Below the pieces are notes generated by a model that did no database searches, was not told the origin of the DNA, and saw nothing but the letters and a program-made list of their open reading frames with translations. A stretch of DNA of 64,000 nt. Origin: an uncultured Bacteroidales bacterium (GTDB lineage Bacteria > Bacteroidota > Bacteroidia > Bacteroidales > UBA932). A program made the translations under genes and the position numbers. Positions 17,077 to 26,982 of the stretch are shown here, piece by piece (position 1 is the first letter of the stretch; every line of letters begins with the position of its first letter). Location: assembly GCA_944325445.1 (NCBI GenBank), contig CALVAG010000005.1:62001-126000 (forward strand), read 5' to 3'.

Positions 17077-18272
17077 GATTCAATTATACTTTTTAGCTTC
17101 ACCTCCAATTCCGCAACACCCTCTTTCATAAAAACCTTCAAGACTCCGCGTTCCGGTATTCCGCCAAGCGAGATTATACGTTTGCCGTCGGCTCCGGCCA
17201 GAATCGCATACCCCTTTTCGAGCAAAGAGAGCGGATTGAGAGAATTGACCTTATACTCCAGAAGCTCCACCCTTCCCCTCTCCCTTTCCAATATCGCTCC
17301 TGCATTTACCTTAAGGGCGGATATTATTCTTGCCAGATTGTTCTCTCCGCGTTCTGTCAGATTCCTGACCGCTTCAGACAATCTCCGGACAAGTTCATCA
17401 AAATATGCGAACTGCTCCGCATACATATCCAATATGAAGTCCGCTACTGCGGTCGGAGTCTTCAAATGCCTGTATGCAACCATATCCGCCGCATGGCAGT
17501 CATGGTCATGCCCTATTCCGGTCAAAACCGGCAGAGGGAACTGAGCTATGCAAAGGGCAAGATTATAGTCGTCGAACGGGGCCAGATCCAACACACTTCC
17601 CCCTCCCCTTATCAGTACTACGGCATCGAACGGATCTCCCTGTTCTATAGAATCGGCAATCCTGTAAAACGACGCCATTATTCCTGCAGGGGCATCGGCC
17701 CCCTGCATGGGACTTTGAAACAGTTTCGTATAGAACCCGACACCATATTCATTATCCGACAGATGTTTCATAAAATCCCTGTAACCTGCCGCAGTTTCGG
17801 ATGATATTATCGCCAATCTTGCCGGCAGCGGAGAGAGCGGCAGGGCACCGTTCAGCCCGAACATCCCCTCCTCTTCCAGCCTTTTCAAAACCCTCTGTCT
17901 GTTTATCTCGGCCTCGCCTACGGTAAAGGAGGGATCTATATCCAGGACATTCAGCGTAAGGCCATACAGAGGCGAATATTGTACCTGCACCTTAAGCAGC
18001 ACATGCATTCCCCTCTCAAGCGCAGCCCCAGCAACGGTTTTAAAATAAGGGAGCAGCATCGCAGCGTTACGGCTCCAGATTACCGCCCTTGCCTTTGCGG
18101 TTACGGCGCCCTCCCTGGAATCATAATCGGAAAGGTCTATATAACAATGCCCGTTAGGATTGTACTTGATCTCGCTTATTTCTCCGGTAACCCAGAGCAA
18201 CTCTTTTATTGCGCTGTCTACAGCCTCTTTGACCTTTAGCTGCAATTCGTATAATGAAATCCCTCTCTCCAT
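17073..18272 (-). CDS. xseA: Exodeoxyribonuclease VII large subunit
   Basis: The catalytic subunit of ExoVII, 399 residues. It has an N-terminal OB-fold ssDNA-binding domain (residues 1-100; LLWVTGEISEIKYNPNGHCY), the central nuclease core with IISSETAAGYRDF, LIRGGGSVLDLAPFDD and GIGHDHDCHAADMVA, and a C-terminal coiled-coil ending in LEKGYAIL. All regions are present. It starts 140 nt from divergent engB and is the first gene of a minus-strand group continuing into xseB and glgB. Confidence 0.96.
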   Translation of the reverse strand: MERGISLYELQLKVKEAVDSAIKELLWVTGEISEIKYNPNGHCYIDLSDYDSREGAVTAKARAVIWSRNAAMLLPYFKTVAGAALERGMHVLLKVQVQYSPLYGLTLNVLDIDPSFTVGEAEINRQRVLKRLEEEGMFGLNGALPLSPLPARLAIISSETAAGYRDFMKHLSDNEYGVGFYTKLFQSPMQGADAPAGIMASFYRIADSIEQGDPFDAVVLIRGGGSVLDLAPFDDYNLALCIAQFPLPVLTGIGHDHDCHAADMVAYRHLKTPTAVADFILDMYAEQFAYFDELVRRLSEAVRNLTERGENNLARIISALKVNAGAILERERGRVELLEYKVNSLNPLSLLEKGYAILAGADGKRIISLGGIPERGVLKVFMKEGVAELEVKLKSIIES

Positions 18273-18358
18273 CTCTTGTCTCTACCTTTCCATACTTTGA
18301 ACCGTCCGTTCTTCAACCTTTAAATATAGGGAGTTTTTTTCAATATTTAAAATCTTTT

Positions 18359-18390
18359 TTTGGCCAAAGCGCCGCCCTTTCGTACATTTG
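18359..18390 (+). promoter_or_regulatory. Promoter of the engB operon (TTTG-N20-TACATTTG)
   Basis: TTTG at 18359-18362 and TACATTTG at 18383-18390 are 20 nt apart, matching the Bacteroidetes housekeeping promoter consensus TTTG-N19-21-TAnnTTTG. The predicted start is about 15 nt before the engB ATG at 18412. It would drive engB and possibly prs, nadE and der. Confidence 0.8.
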
Positions 18391-18411
18391 CGCAGAATTG
18401 AATAAAAAGAG

Positions 18412-19011
18412 ATGGAGATAACCAAAGCACGCTTTATAGGCAGCGCCACGAATGTGGCAGGAAAGCCCAAAACGAAATTGCCGGAATTCGCATTCATCGG
18501 CAGATCGAACGTGGGCAAATCATCCCTCATAAACATGCTGTGCAACAACGGGGAACTGGCGAAAACTTCATCCAAACCCGGAAAAACCGTGCTTATCAAC
18601 CATTTTCTGATAAATGAAGCATGGTATATAGTAGATCTGCCCGGGTACGGATATGCGAACAGGTCCAAAACCGAAAAAGAGCAGATAACAAGGGTGATAA
18701 ACGACTATCTCTACAATTCCGAAGAGCTGGAAATGCTGTTCGTCCTTCTCGATTCGAGGCTGCCGATACAGAAAATAGATTTGGATTTCATAAATGAATT
18801 GGGAAAAAGAGGGATTCCATTCTGCATAGTCTTTACAAAAGGGGACAAACTGGGCATAAACATCTTAAGCTCTATGATAGAAAAAAACAAAAAGACCTTG
18901 CTGGAGTATTGGGAAGAGCTTCCGCCCGTTTTTGCAACTTCTTCTCAAACAAAAATGGGAAGAAAGGAGATAATTGATTATATTTACAAAATTCTTGAAC
19001 TTATAAAATAA
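18412..19011 (+). CDS. engB: Ribosome biogenesis GTP-binding protein EngB (YsxC/YihA)
   Basis: A 199-residue GTPase needed for late assembly of the large ribosomal subunit. G motifs are clear: G1 GRSNVGKSS, G3 DLPGYGYA, G4 TKGD and the G5-like region ATSSQT. The N-terminus ATFIGSATN-like (KARFIGSATNVAGKP) is typical. It has its own consensus promoter and is followed by prs after 20 nt. Confidence 0.97.
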   Translation: MEITKARFIGSATNVAGKPKTKLPEFAFIGRSNVGKSSLINMLCNNGELAKTSSKPGKTVLINHFLINEAWYIVDLPGYGYANRSKTEKEQITRVINDYLYNSEELEMLFVLLDSRLPIQKIDLDFINELGKRGIPFCIVFTKGDKLGINILSSMIEKNKKTLLEYWEELPPVFATSSQTKMGRKEIIDYIYKILELIK

Positions 19012-19031
19012 CCGTAAACATAAACACTATC

Positions 19032-19982
19032 ATGAATCACACACACTCCATAAAGATTTTTTCCTGCAGAGGATCCAAATATCTTGCAGAAAAGATTGCC
19101 CTTGCACTCAAAATGGATCTGGGCAAATCTGAAGTAACCGTTTTTAGCGACGGCGAGTTCCAGCCCGCCTTCAACGAGAGCGTAAGAGGAGCCACTGTCT
19201 TTATAATACAGTCTACATATCCGCCTGTAGAGAATCTCTTTGAGTTGTTGCTCATGATTGATGCGGCCAAAAGGGCATCTGCATATAAGGTAATAGCAGT
19301 CATTCCATATTTCGGATGGGCAAGACAGGACAGAAAAGACCGTCCGCGCGTCTCTATAGGTGCGAAAATGGTGGCGAATCTTTTTGCTGCAGTAGGATGC
19401 GACCGCGTAATGACGGCAGACCTCCATGCAGACCAGATACAGGGATTTTTCGATTTTCCCGTAGACCACATCTATGCCAGCTCGATCTTCCTGCCATATT
19501 TGAGAAGTCTCAATATGGAGAATATCTCTATTGCGGCTCCCGATATGGGTGGTGCAAAGAGGGCCAACGCCTATTCGAGAATCCTCGGATGTCCGCTCAT
19601 TGTCTGCCACAAATCGCGTGAAAGGGCAAATGTCGTAGGCTCCATGACTGCAATCGGAGAGGTCGAGGGCAGAAATGTCATAATAATAGACGATATGGTA
19701 GATACCGCAGGCACGCTTACGAAAGCAGCCAACATGCTTATGGAAAAGGGAGCCGCGAGCGTAAGGGCCCTGGCGACACATGCCGTACTTTCAGGCGCCG
19801 CATATGAGAACATCGCAAAATCCCAGCTATGCGAACTGGTTGTTTCAGATACCATTCCTCTGCGCCCGGCCAGCGGCCAGGATACTTCAAAAATAAAGGT
19901 ATTGTCTGTGGCCGAGCTTTTTGCAGATGTCATAGAGAAAGTCTACAATTACAAATCAATAAGTACAAGTTTCGTATTTTAA
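19032..19982 (+). CDS. prs: Ribose-phosphate pyrophosphokinase
   Basis: Makes PRPP from ribose-5-phosphate and ATP for nucleotide, NAD and amino acid synthesis. The 316-residue protein carries the flexible loop region YFGWARQDRKDRPR, the metal-binding signature DLHADQIQGFF and the PRPP loop IIIDDMVDTAGT. Length matches bacterial class I enzymes. It sits between engB and nadE (1 nt gap to nadE), and PRPP is also a precursor for NAD, which fits this pairing. Confidence 0.97.
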   Translation: MNHTHSIKIFSCRGSKYLAEKIALALKMDLGKSEVTVFSDGEFQPAFNESVRGATVFIIQSTYPPVENLFELLLMIDAAKRASAYKVIAVIPYFGWARQDRKDRPRVSIGAKMVANLFAAVGCDRVMTADLHADQIQGFFDFPVDHIYASSIFLPYLRSLNMENISIAAPDMGGAKRANAYSRILGCPLIVCHKSRERANVVGSMTAIGEVEGRNVIIIDDMVDTAGTLTKAANMLMEKGAASVRALATHAVLSGAAYENIAKSQLCELVVSDTIPLRPASGQDTSKIKVLSVAELFADVIEKVYNYKSISTSFVF

Positions 19983-19983
19983 G

Positions 19984-20826
19984 ATGTTTTCAGAGAAACT
20001 CAACATAGAGATTGCACATGATACCATTATCCGCAGCCTGCGAAAATTCTTCGCAGGCTGCGGCATAAGCAAGGCCATAGTGGGGTTATCGGGCGGAATA
20101 GATTCCGCAGTGGTGGCGGCACTTGCCGCCGAAGCGCTGGGAAAGGAGAATCTGCACGGCTTTATGATGCCCAGTGAATTCTCCACGCTTCATTCCATAC
20201 AGGATGCTGTAGATTTGGCCGACAATCTCGGGTTGGAATACAACGTCATTCCCATAGGAAAAATTTATAACAAGTTCATGAAAGAACTCCAGCCCGTATT
20301 CGGGTTGGACAACCAGTGGAACGTAGCCGAAGAGAATCTTCAGGCCAGAATCAGAGGTACGCTGCTTATGGCCTATTCCAATAAATTCAATGCGCTTGTG
20401 CTGAACACGTCCAATAAAAGCGAACTGAGTGTGGGTTACGGCACTCTGTACGGAGACCTGGCAGGAGCGCTTATGGTAATAGCCGACATCTACAAGACAG
20501 AGGTTTACGAACTTGCGGAATATATAAACAGGGAGCGGCAGATAATCCCGAGATCGACAATCACAAAAGCCCCTTCCGCCGAATTGAGAGAAGGGCAGAA
20601 AGATTCCGATTCTCTTCCGGATTACTCTCTGCTGGACTATATCCTCTACTCATTGAACGAGGGAGAAAAAAGTTACGGGACACTCCTTTCGGAGGGCGTG
20701 GACAAAAGCATACTGGACAAGGTCATGGATCTTGTCGGAAAGGCGCATTTCAAACTGATGCAAATACCTCCGATAATTAAAGTAAGCAGCAAGCCTCTGG
20801 CGGACAAAAGCAAGTGGATATGTTAA
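19984..20826 (+). CDS. nadE: NAD+ synthetase, ammonia-dependent type
   Basis: Converts deamido-NAD to NAD. The 280-residue protein has the PP-loop SGGIDSAVVAALA, TSNKSELSVGYGTLYGD and PSAELREGQKDSDSLP motifs. It lacks the N-terminal glutaminase domain of the long form, so it uses ammonia directly. It begins 1 nt after prs; the next small gene starts inside its last codons. Confidence 0.96.
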   Translation: MFSEKLNIEIAHDTIIRSLRKFFAGCGISKAIVGLSGGIDSAVVAALAAEALGKENLHGFMMPSEFSTLHSIQDAVDLADNLGLEYNVIPIGKIYNKFMKELQPVFGLDNQWNVAEENLQARIRGTLLMAYSNKFNALVLNTSNKSELSVGYGTLYGDLAGALMVIADIYKTEVYELAEYINRERQIIPRSTITKAPSAELREGQKDSDSLPDYSLLDYILYSLNEGEKSYGTLLSEGVDKSILDKVMDLVGKAHFKLMQIPPIIKVSSKPLADKSKWIC

Positions 20827-21098
20827 AGATTTTACTTCTTACCATAATAGTAGTGGCTTTCTGCGTGTTCGCGCTCTCCGTATCCATCATATTCAAAAAA
20901 GACGGAAAATTCCCCGACGGGGAGATATCGCACAATAAGGCCCTTGTCAAGAAGGGCATACAGTGCGCGAAAGTGGAGGAAAAAATATTATGGGGGAAAA
21001 AGAGAGGCAACAAAGACAAGAACGGTTGCAGGGCAGAAGATTGCTCCGAGTGCGGAGCAGACTGCGGCGCCGTTTTCAATGGCCAGACCAACAAATAA
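20820..21098 (+). CDS. Small Cys-rich single-pass membrane protein
   Basis: A 92-residue protein with an N-terminal membrane helix (residues 2-25, LKILLLTIIVVAFCVFAL), a short basic segment with KKDGKFPDGE, and a C-terminal tail holding five cysteines after residue 40 (GIQC, GCRAEDCSEC, DC). The ATG at 20820 overlaps the nadE stop codon; a GTG two codons earlier is less likely. Similar one-helix, Cys-ended proteins occur in Bacteroidetes, and the layout is reminiscent of NqrM, an iron-delivery factor for Na+-NQR, but identity is too weak to name it. The cysteines could bind a metal. It lies between nadE and der. Confidence 0.75.
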   Translation: MLKILLLTIIVVAFCVFALSVSIIFKKDGKFPDGEISHNKALVKKGIQCAKVEEKILWGKKRGNKDKNGCRAEDCSECGADCGAVFNGQTNK

Positions 21099-21113
21099 CT
21101 AAACAAAAGAGAC

Positions 21114-22421
21114 ATGGGAGCAATAGTGGCTATAGTCGGCAGACCGAATGTGGGAAAATCTACGCTTTTTAACAGATTGGTGGGAATGCGCCAGGCTATT
21201 GTAGATGAAACTGCCGGTGTAACCAGAGACAGGCACTATGGCAAAGCCGAATGGTGCGGCAGAGAATTTTCAGTAATAGATACCGGAGGTTATACCAGCA
21301 ATTCCGACGACATCTTCGAAGAAGAGATCAGAAAACAGGTTTCGATAGCGATAGAAGAGGCGGATCTGATTTTATTCCTCTGTGAGGTGAAAACCGGCAT
21401 TACCGATTACGATTCAGAGATAGCCAATATCTTGCGCAGGGTTAAAAAACCGGTCATTCCCGTTGTAAACAAGATAGACAGCGGAAATCAGATGTATGAA
21501 TTCTATGAATTCAATGCTTTGGGACTCGGGGAGCCTTTTGCCATATCTGCAGTAAACGGCAGCGGGACAGGAGATTTGCTCGACAGAATATGCGAGCTGC
21601 TTCCGCCCGACAGGCCTGAAGAGACAAACGAAAATATACCTAAAATAACTATCGTAGGAAGGCCGAACGTAGGAAAGAGTTCCATCACAAATGCATTCTT
21701 AGGCGAAGACAGAAATATTGTAACTCCCATAGCCGGAACTACACGGGATTCCATCTCTACCCGTTATAACAAATTCGGTTACAACTTCATGCTTATAGAT
21801 ACCGCCGGATTGCGGAAAAAAGGCAAAGTAACGGAAGACCTTGAATTCTATTCAGTAATGAGGGCCATCCGCTCCATAGAGAATTCCGACATCTGTATTC
21901 TGATGGTCGATGCCCAGACAGGAGTGGAAGCCCAGGATATGGCGATCTTCAATCTGATCGTAAAGAACAAGAAGGGATGCGTCATAGTCGTAAACAAATG
22001 GGATACCGTTAAAAAGGAAAACAACACGATGAAACAGTATACGGAGCTGATCCGGAAAAGAATAGCCCCGTTTTCAGACGTGCCTGTAATCTTTACGTCG
22101 GTAATCAACAAACAGCGCATATTCGATGTGCTTGCTGCAGCCGACAAGGTATATAAAAACTATACCAAGAGAATACCTACATCTGAACTGAATGAAATAA
22201 TGCTGGAAGAGATAGAGAATTATCCGCCTCCTGCAACAAAAGGCAAATTCGTAAAGATCAAATATATAACCCAATTGCCTACAAAATCTCCCTCTTTTGC
22301 ATTTTTCTGCAACCTTCCGCAATATGTAAAAGAGCCGTACAGAAGGTTTTTAGAGAACAAAATCAGGGCCCATTTCGACTTTACGGGAGTTCCCATACAG
22401 ATATTCTTAAGGCAAAAATAG
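21114..22421 (+). CDS. der: Ribosome-associated GTPase Der (EngA)
   Basis: Der has two consecutive GTPase domains and acts in 50S ribosomal subunit assembly. Both G1 motifs are present ([11 protein letters not shown] near residue 9 and [11 protein letters not shown] near 182), with DTGGY and DTAGL as G3 and NKID and NKWD as G4 motifs. A C-terminal KH-like domain ends in PIQIFLRQK. The 435-residue length is standard. Its last 15 nt overlap the 3' end of the convergent histidine kinase gene. Confidence 0.97.
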   Translation: MGAIVAIVGRPNVGKSTLFNRLVGMRQAIVDETAGVTRDRHYGKAEWCGREFSVIDTGGYTSNSDDIFEEEIRKQVSIAIEEADLILFLCEVKTGITDYDSEIANILRRVKKPVIPVVNKIDSGNQMYEFYEFNALGLGEPFAISAVNGSGTGDLLDRICELLPPDRPEETNENIPKITIVGRPNVGKSSITNAFLGEDRNIVTPIAGTTRDSISTRYNKFGYNFMLIDTAGLRKKGKVTEDLEFYSVMRAIRSIENSDICILMVDAQTGVEAQDMAIFNLIVKNKKGCVIVVNKWDTVKKENNTMKQYTELIRKRIAPFSDVPVIFTSVINKQRIFDVLAAADKVYKNYTKRIPTSELNEIMLEEIENYPPPATKGKFVKIKYITQLPTKSPSFAFFCNLPQYVKEPYRRFLENKIRAHFDFTGVPIQIFLRQK

Positions 22422-25400
22422 CGGCAAGGTGAATGAGAAGTTGGCACCTCCCAACTCCGATTTCCTGTAGTAGATGGTTCCGCCGCTCTGCTCGATTATA
22501 TTGCGGCTTATGGCAAGTCCCAACCCGGTCCCGCCGGTCTTGGTAGTAAAGTTCGGTTTAAAGAGTTTGTCTACATCCTCCTCTTTCACTCCCGGTCCGT
22601 TATCTTCGAACGATACGGTATATTTGCCGTCACTGCTCGATATGGAGATTCTTATATAGCCCCCGCCGCGTGTCTCGACTGCCTGTACCGCATTCGACAG
22701 CAAGTTTACAATAACCCTGATTATCTGCCCTTTTCTGGCAAAGACATAGCACTCTTCGGATTCGCTGATGATAAGAATCTTTATATTGTCCCTATTGTCG
22801 AAAAGCACTCTCTGCTCCATTATAAGCGAATAGAGGTTAAGCGTGCTGCTCTCTTCATAATAGAATTTGGCGAAACTTGAAAATTCGGAGGCCGTATCCG
22901 ACAATATATCTATCTGTTCCAGTATGGAGTCTGCGACAGACTCGAATTTGTCTTCCCACCCGGGAACATTTTTCTGTTTCAGCCTTACCAGATACTGGAT
23001 ACTGAGCCTCATGGGGGTGAGAGGATTCTTTATTTCATGGGCAATCTGGCGTGCCATCTCGCTCCACGCCTGCTCGCGCTCGCTTTGGGTCAGCCGCTTG
23101 GTACTCTCCTCAAGATCATCCACCATCTTATTGTAGGCCTTCACCAGCACTCCCAGCTCATCATCCACATCGTAATCTACATGCTCCGCTTTTCGTGAAA
23201 CATCCACCAGACGCATCTTGCGGCCTATCTCGGCTATCGGCTTGGAGATAGAGTTGGAAATCATAGTTCCGGCAAAAATAGAGGCGAGCATGAGCAGTAT
23301 GTAAATATTTATGATACCCGCTATCATCGAGATAAGGTTTCCCCATAATGAGGAGGTCCTCGTAAAATAGGGGATATTCACATATGCTATCATGTCTCCG
23401 GCATGATTGAATATCGGAGAATAGAGAGATATGTACGAGAGCTCGGCAATTTTCTCCCTGTTTATGACATGCCGCTTGTTTTCCACCGTCAGCAGATAAT
23501 AGGCATCTGAATTCATTCTCGAAGAGAACAGGTTCCGTTTGAACAGCTCCGGCTGGGTAGAACGGATAAGTCTGCCGTGCGGGTCGAATATATTTATATC
23601 GACCTGCGTATTATTCGCTATTCTGTCTATCAGATGCGAAAGATCGAGAGTATTCAATTCCGTATAACTCTGCTTATACTGGCAATAATCGGTCAGAGTG
23701 GATTGCGCCGTCTGGATCTTCTCTTCCATCTGCGCCCTGCTCATAAGGTCATAATGCCTTATTGTAAACCAGATGCTTCCTGCTCCCAGACATAGCAGGG
23801 AGACAACCAGAGATATGGTTATAAAATAGGTCAGCCGCCTTCTGAAACGGTTCCTCGGATGTCTGCTGCGCAATCTCTTTTTAGAAAGCTGCCTGTATCT
23901 CAAAAAGAGGAAGAAAATGGCAGAGAAAAAGAGCATCATATACGAGAGAGAGAGGAAGAGTTCGAACACGCCCTGCCTTTGCCGGCTTATAATTATAATA
24001 TTGTCGTCCGACAGCTTATTTACGAAGTGACGGTAATCATCTATGACCACCGTAAAGAAACCTGTTTCATCACGGAGTCTGGAGAAGGCAATCGGATAAT
24101 TGTAATCGCCGCCATAGAGGACAAGACGGTTATTCACATACTTCGCATAGGAATATTCCCGCGGTATTCTGAAATCGTTTGCCCGTTTGTAATCGAAAAG
24201 CAGCGAGGTGTAGCCGGCCACATCCTTCATGTACCTCGAATTTATCTCTATATATAGGGTGATGGGGCCGGATTTGTCCTCATACCTGAATACTCCGAGA
24301 TAACTGATTCTCCCGCTGTTGTTATTCAGGAAGAAAAACAGATATTTGTCGGAGATATTGGAGCCGTAGTTCACGATCTCCTGCTGGAAATGGCCGTCGC
24401 AATCTACCAGACGCTGGCCGTCGTTGTAGACCAGCGACTCGTTGGGACGGCATATGGTAAGGGTTATCTCATATTTTTGGCTCACCCCGTAAAAATAGAG
24501 CTCATCCAGCCTGTTCCTCAGCAGCGTAGGCATGGCCGGATTGTCTCTCATGGAGAGCATCTCCCTTACGAAGGCATCGGAAAGAAGCTTTCCCTCTATA
24601 TTGCTCAAATGGAGCTCCAGACTCAAATCCCTTTCTACAGAGAGTTTGTTGGACCAGACACGGCAGCGGGCCTGCTCCTTCTGATACCCCATTATTCCCA
24701 TCATCGCCACTGAATATACCGATATTACCGTTATATATGCCAAAAGATATTTCGTCCCGAAAAGCGAATGTTTCCCAAAATGTACGGTAAAAGGCATTGC
24801 CAGTTGCAAAGAGAGCAAAAGAGCTATAAAAAGCAATGCATAAGAGATATAGCAAAGCAATGTAGAAAAATCCATCTCCAACAACCTGTAAATTTCGAGC
24901 ATGATATTGGAGTTCCTCAACAAGGAGAGAAACGTATAATGGATATATAGCGCCAGCAACAGAGGGATTGCAAAAACTATGGTATAAAGCAGTATCTTTC
25001 TGTAACCCGACAGGTGCTTTCTGCCTCTTATGATTTTTCTGCGCAACAGAAATATGCCATATACTATCAGGCAGACATATAAATTGTTCAACAGCAAATT
25101 GCCGAGAGATGAAAAGAGTCCCCCTCCGGCATATATATTCGGGGAAAAGAGAGGTTCTGCAAATCTCAGGGAGTTTCCGAGCATGAATGTCAGGACCCTG
25201 AGAAGAGTCAGACCTGCAATATACAATACGAGAGATTTGTAGGATTTGTTATTCAAAAAGTAGGAGAAAAGTGCGAGCAGCGCAAACAGGAAGGTAAGCC
25301 ATTTGAAAAGGCCGTTCACACCCCGTTTGACAGGGTCTACTTCATCTATTACCGTAAATAGAAGCCGGCCGTCTATTCCCTCTACCGTTATTCCGTTATC

Positions 25401-26018
25401 GAAAGGTTCGATATCGAGCTCCCTCTTCGTACTGATATTGGGGTTTATCTCATTTACCAGCACAGAGTTGTCAGAAAGATATTCGGTTTTGATCAAAAGC
25501 CCCGCTATGACCTTTGCCCGCTCCTTTTTATAGACCTTTACCACATACCAGGCCGAACCGAGATTTACATATTGCTCCTCATCGGAAAGATAGGCCAGCG
25601 GAGTATTCCAGACATTTTCGCTGTTTGAATAGCCCAATGTGTACCAGAGCGGAATGGCATCGACTTCATCATTGCTTATAGGAAACTGGTTCACCCAACA
25701 TTGCAATGTATCTGCATTATACTTGTAGATAACCATGTCGTCCGGGAACCCTTTTGGAGCATACCATTGGTCTACGGGATTTTCAAGAGCTTCAAGGGCA
25801 TACTTTTCCATTAACCTCTCCCTGTTTTGCAACCGCTTTTCGAGTCTTTTCACCTCATTCTCTACAGAAGCCTGGGTAGGAGTCACAAAGGAGGCGACGG
25901 CAAAAAAGAGAAGAGCGAGAATTACGGCAGAGGTCGTCCTGTATCGCCGCAAAAAATTCCAGCAGATCATAATATGCCTGTCGATCGCAGCCGCTATTTC
26001 TCTCCACTTTTTTCTCAT
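22407..26018 (-). CDS. Large NtrY-like membrane sensor histidine kinase
   Basis: A 1203-residue hybrid of a very large membrane sensor and a classical kinase core. After one N-terminal helix and an extracytoplasmic segment (about 50-230), there are several membrane helices (about 235-460), a second large extracytoplasmic region, a helix near 705 and another sensor segment flanked by helices (about 740-910). A HAMP linker ([15 protein letters not shown]), HisKA with [13 protein letters not shown] (His about 994) and a HATPase domain ([25 protein letters not shown]) follow. The HEIKNPL box is of the NtrB/NtrY type, which pairs with sigma54-type regulators; such a regulator is encoded at 26983-28143. 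rlmH lies 5 nt upstream. There is no receiver domain. The signal is unknown. Confidence 0.9.
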   Translation of the reverse strand: MRKKWREIAAAIDRHIMICWNFLRRYRTTSAVILALLFFAVASFVTPTQASVENEVKRLEKRLQNRERLMEKYALEALENPVDQWYAPKGFPDDMVIYKYNADTLQCWVNQFPISNDEVDAIPLWYTLGYSNSENVWNTPLAYLSDEEQYVNLGSAWYVVKVYKKERAKVIAGLLIKTEYLSDNSVLVNEINPNISTKRELDIEPFDNGITVEGIDGRLLFTVIDEVDPVKRGVNGLFKWLTFLFALLALFSYFLNNKSYKSLVLYIAGLTLLRVLTFMLGNSLRFAEPLFSPNIYAGGGLFSSLGNLLLNNLYVCLIVYGIFLLRRKIIRGRKHLSGYRKILLYTIVFAIPLLLALYIHYTFLSLLRNSNIMLEIYRLLEMDFSTLLCYISYALLFIALLLSLQLAMPFTVHFGKHSLFGTKYLLAYITVISVYSVAMMGIMGYQKEQARCRVWSNKLSVERDLSLELHLSNIEGKLLSDAFVREMLSMRDNPAMPTLLRNRLDELYFYGVSQKYEITLTICRPNESLVYNDGQRLVDCDGHFQQEIVNYGSNISDKYLFFFLNNNSGRISYLGVFRYEDKSGPITLYIEINSRYMKDVAGYTSLLFDYKRANDFRIPREYSYAKYVNNRLVLYGGDYNYPIAFSRLRDETGFFTVVIDDYRHFVNKLSDDNIIIISRQRQGVFELFLSLSYMMLFFSAIFFLFLRYRQLSKKRLRSRHPRNRFRRRLTYFITISLVVSLLCLGAGSIWFTIRHYDLMSRAQMEEKIQTAQSTLTDYCQYKQSYTELNTLDLSHLIDRIANNTQVDINIFDPHGRLIRSTQPELFKRNLFSSRMNSDAYYLLTVENKRHVINREKIAELSYISLYSPIFNHAGDMIAYVNIPYFTRTSSLWGNLISMIAGIINIYILLMLASIFAGTMISNSISKPIAEIGRKMRLVDVSRKAEHVDYDVDDELGVLVKAYNKMVDDLEESTKRLTQSEREQAWSEMARQIAHEIKNPLTPMRLSIQYLVRLKQKNVPGWEDKFESVADSILEQIDILSDTASEFSSFAKFYYEESSTLNLYSLIMEQRVLFDNRDNIKILIISESEECYVFARKGQIIRVIVNLLSNAVQAVETRGGGYIRISISSSDGKYTVSFEDNGPGVKEEDVDKLFKPNFTTKTGGTGLGLAISRNIIEQSGGTIYYRKSELGGANFSFTLPLFLP

Positions 26019-26023
26019 ATACT

Positions 26024-26500
26024 CTATTCGTGATGGTAAGGGTCGCCTTTGATTATAGTGAAAGCTCTGTATAACTGCTCAATAAAGAGCAGTCTTACAA
26101 TCTGGTGCGAAAAGGTCATCTTGGAGAGAGAAACCATTCCGTCTGCCCTTTTGTATATTTCACCTGAAAAGCCATACGCCCCGCCTATTGCAAATGTAAT
26201 ATCTCTCCCCGGATTTACAATCATCTGTTTCTCCAAAAATGCAGCCCACTGTACGGATGTAAAGCTCTCGCCTCTTTCATCGAGCAGGATAAGCGTATCG
26301 GAGCGTTTTATAAATTTCAGCATCGCCTCCCCCTCCTTCTGTTTGACCTGTTCTTTTGTAAGAGAAGAAGTGCCTTTTATATCAGGCAGTTCCACTATAT
26401 TGAACGGTATATAGAACGCAAGCCTCTTTTTATAGATGGAGAGGCCATCATTTATATATGCGAAGGAGGTTTTTCCTGTAAGCAGCAACGTGAGTTTCAT
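26024..26500 (-). CDS. rlmH: 23S rRNA (pseudouridine1915-N3)-methyltransferase RlmH
   Basis: A SPOUT-class methyltransferase that modifies pseudouridine 1915 of 23S rRNA in the assembled ribosome. The protein has the family start KLTLLLTGKT, LDERGESFTS, the SAM-binding knot FAIGGAYGFS and the ending LIEQLYRAFTIIKGDPYHHE (HQIVRLLFIEQLYRA). The ATG at 26500 gives 158 residues, the standard length. A longer reading would run into the TACTTTTG box at 26504-26511, which supports the shorter start. Confidence 0.96.
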   Translation of the reverse strand: MKLTLLLTGKTSFAYINDGLSIYKKRLAFYIPFNIVELPDIKGTSSLTKEQVKQKEGEAMLKFIKRSDTLILLDERGESFTSVQWAAFLEKQMIVNPGRDITFAIGGAYGFSGEIYKRADGMVSLSKMTFSHQIVRLLFIEQLYRAFTIIKGDPYHHE

Positions 26501-26503
26501 ATA

Positions 26504-26511
26504 CAAAAGTA
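26504..26511 (-). promoter_or_regulatory. -7-like element directly before rlmH
   Basis: The minus strand reads TACTTTTG and then only three bases before the rlmH ATG. It matches TAnnTTTG. With the usual spacing, transcription would begin at or beside the start codon, implying a leaderless or nearly leaderless mRNA. No good TTTG -33 partner is seen. Confidence 0.45.
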
Positions 26512-26558
26512 ACAATAAAAGAGAAACATGGCTTGATTTTTGTTAAAAAAGAGTCGTA

Positions 26559-26960
26559 ATGAAGCGTGCATTTGCCATATTTTCTGCCTTGATGCTCTCT
26601 TTTACGGTTCTTTCGAGAGGGCAGGAAAGCGATGTTTTCGTACCCATCGGGAAATATATCCAGCTGGGAGACCATGAAAGCCTTGCCGTATGGTTTGCAA
26701 ACAATCTGGAGCTCGATATTCTGGGCAACATCAATGATTGCAGCAAAATCCAGGCTACTCAAATCATAAAGGATTTCTTCATAACCTACAAGCCGTCGGG
26801 ATTTACAATCATACACAAAAGCGGAAAAGCGCCAATGAAGTATGCAATCGGGAGACTCAACGCCGGAGGCGAAAGTTTCAGAGTCACCCTTTTCGTCAAG
26901 ATCCAGCCCGGAGGCAATCAGATCCAACAGCTCAGGATAGAGCGCGATTCCCGTCCGTAG
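26559..26960 (+). CDS. DUF4783-type secreted protein
   Basis: A 133-residue protein with an N-terminal signal peptide (about residues 1-21, ending LSRGQ) and a compact NTF2-like domain. The sequence (HESLAVWFANNLEL, QATQIIKDFF, QIQQLRIER) is like the DUF4783 family found throughout Bacteroidetes; its function is unknown. It is a single gene on the plus strand between minus-strand rlmH and the response regulator, ending 22 nt from the latter's stop codon with no clear terminator between them. Confidence 0.8.
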   Translation: MKRAFAIFSALMLSFTVLSRGQESDVFVPIGKYIQLGDHESLAVWFANNLELDILGNINDCSKIQATQIIKDFFITYKPSGFTIIHKSGKAPMKYAIGRLNAGGESFRVTLFVKIQPGGNQIQQLRIERDSRP

Positions 26961-26982
26961 CGCCGGCGGTCATATTCCGGAT

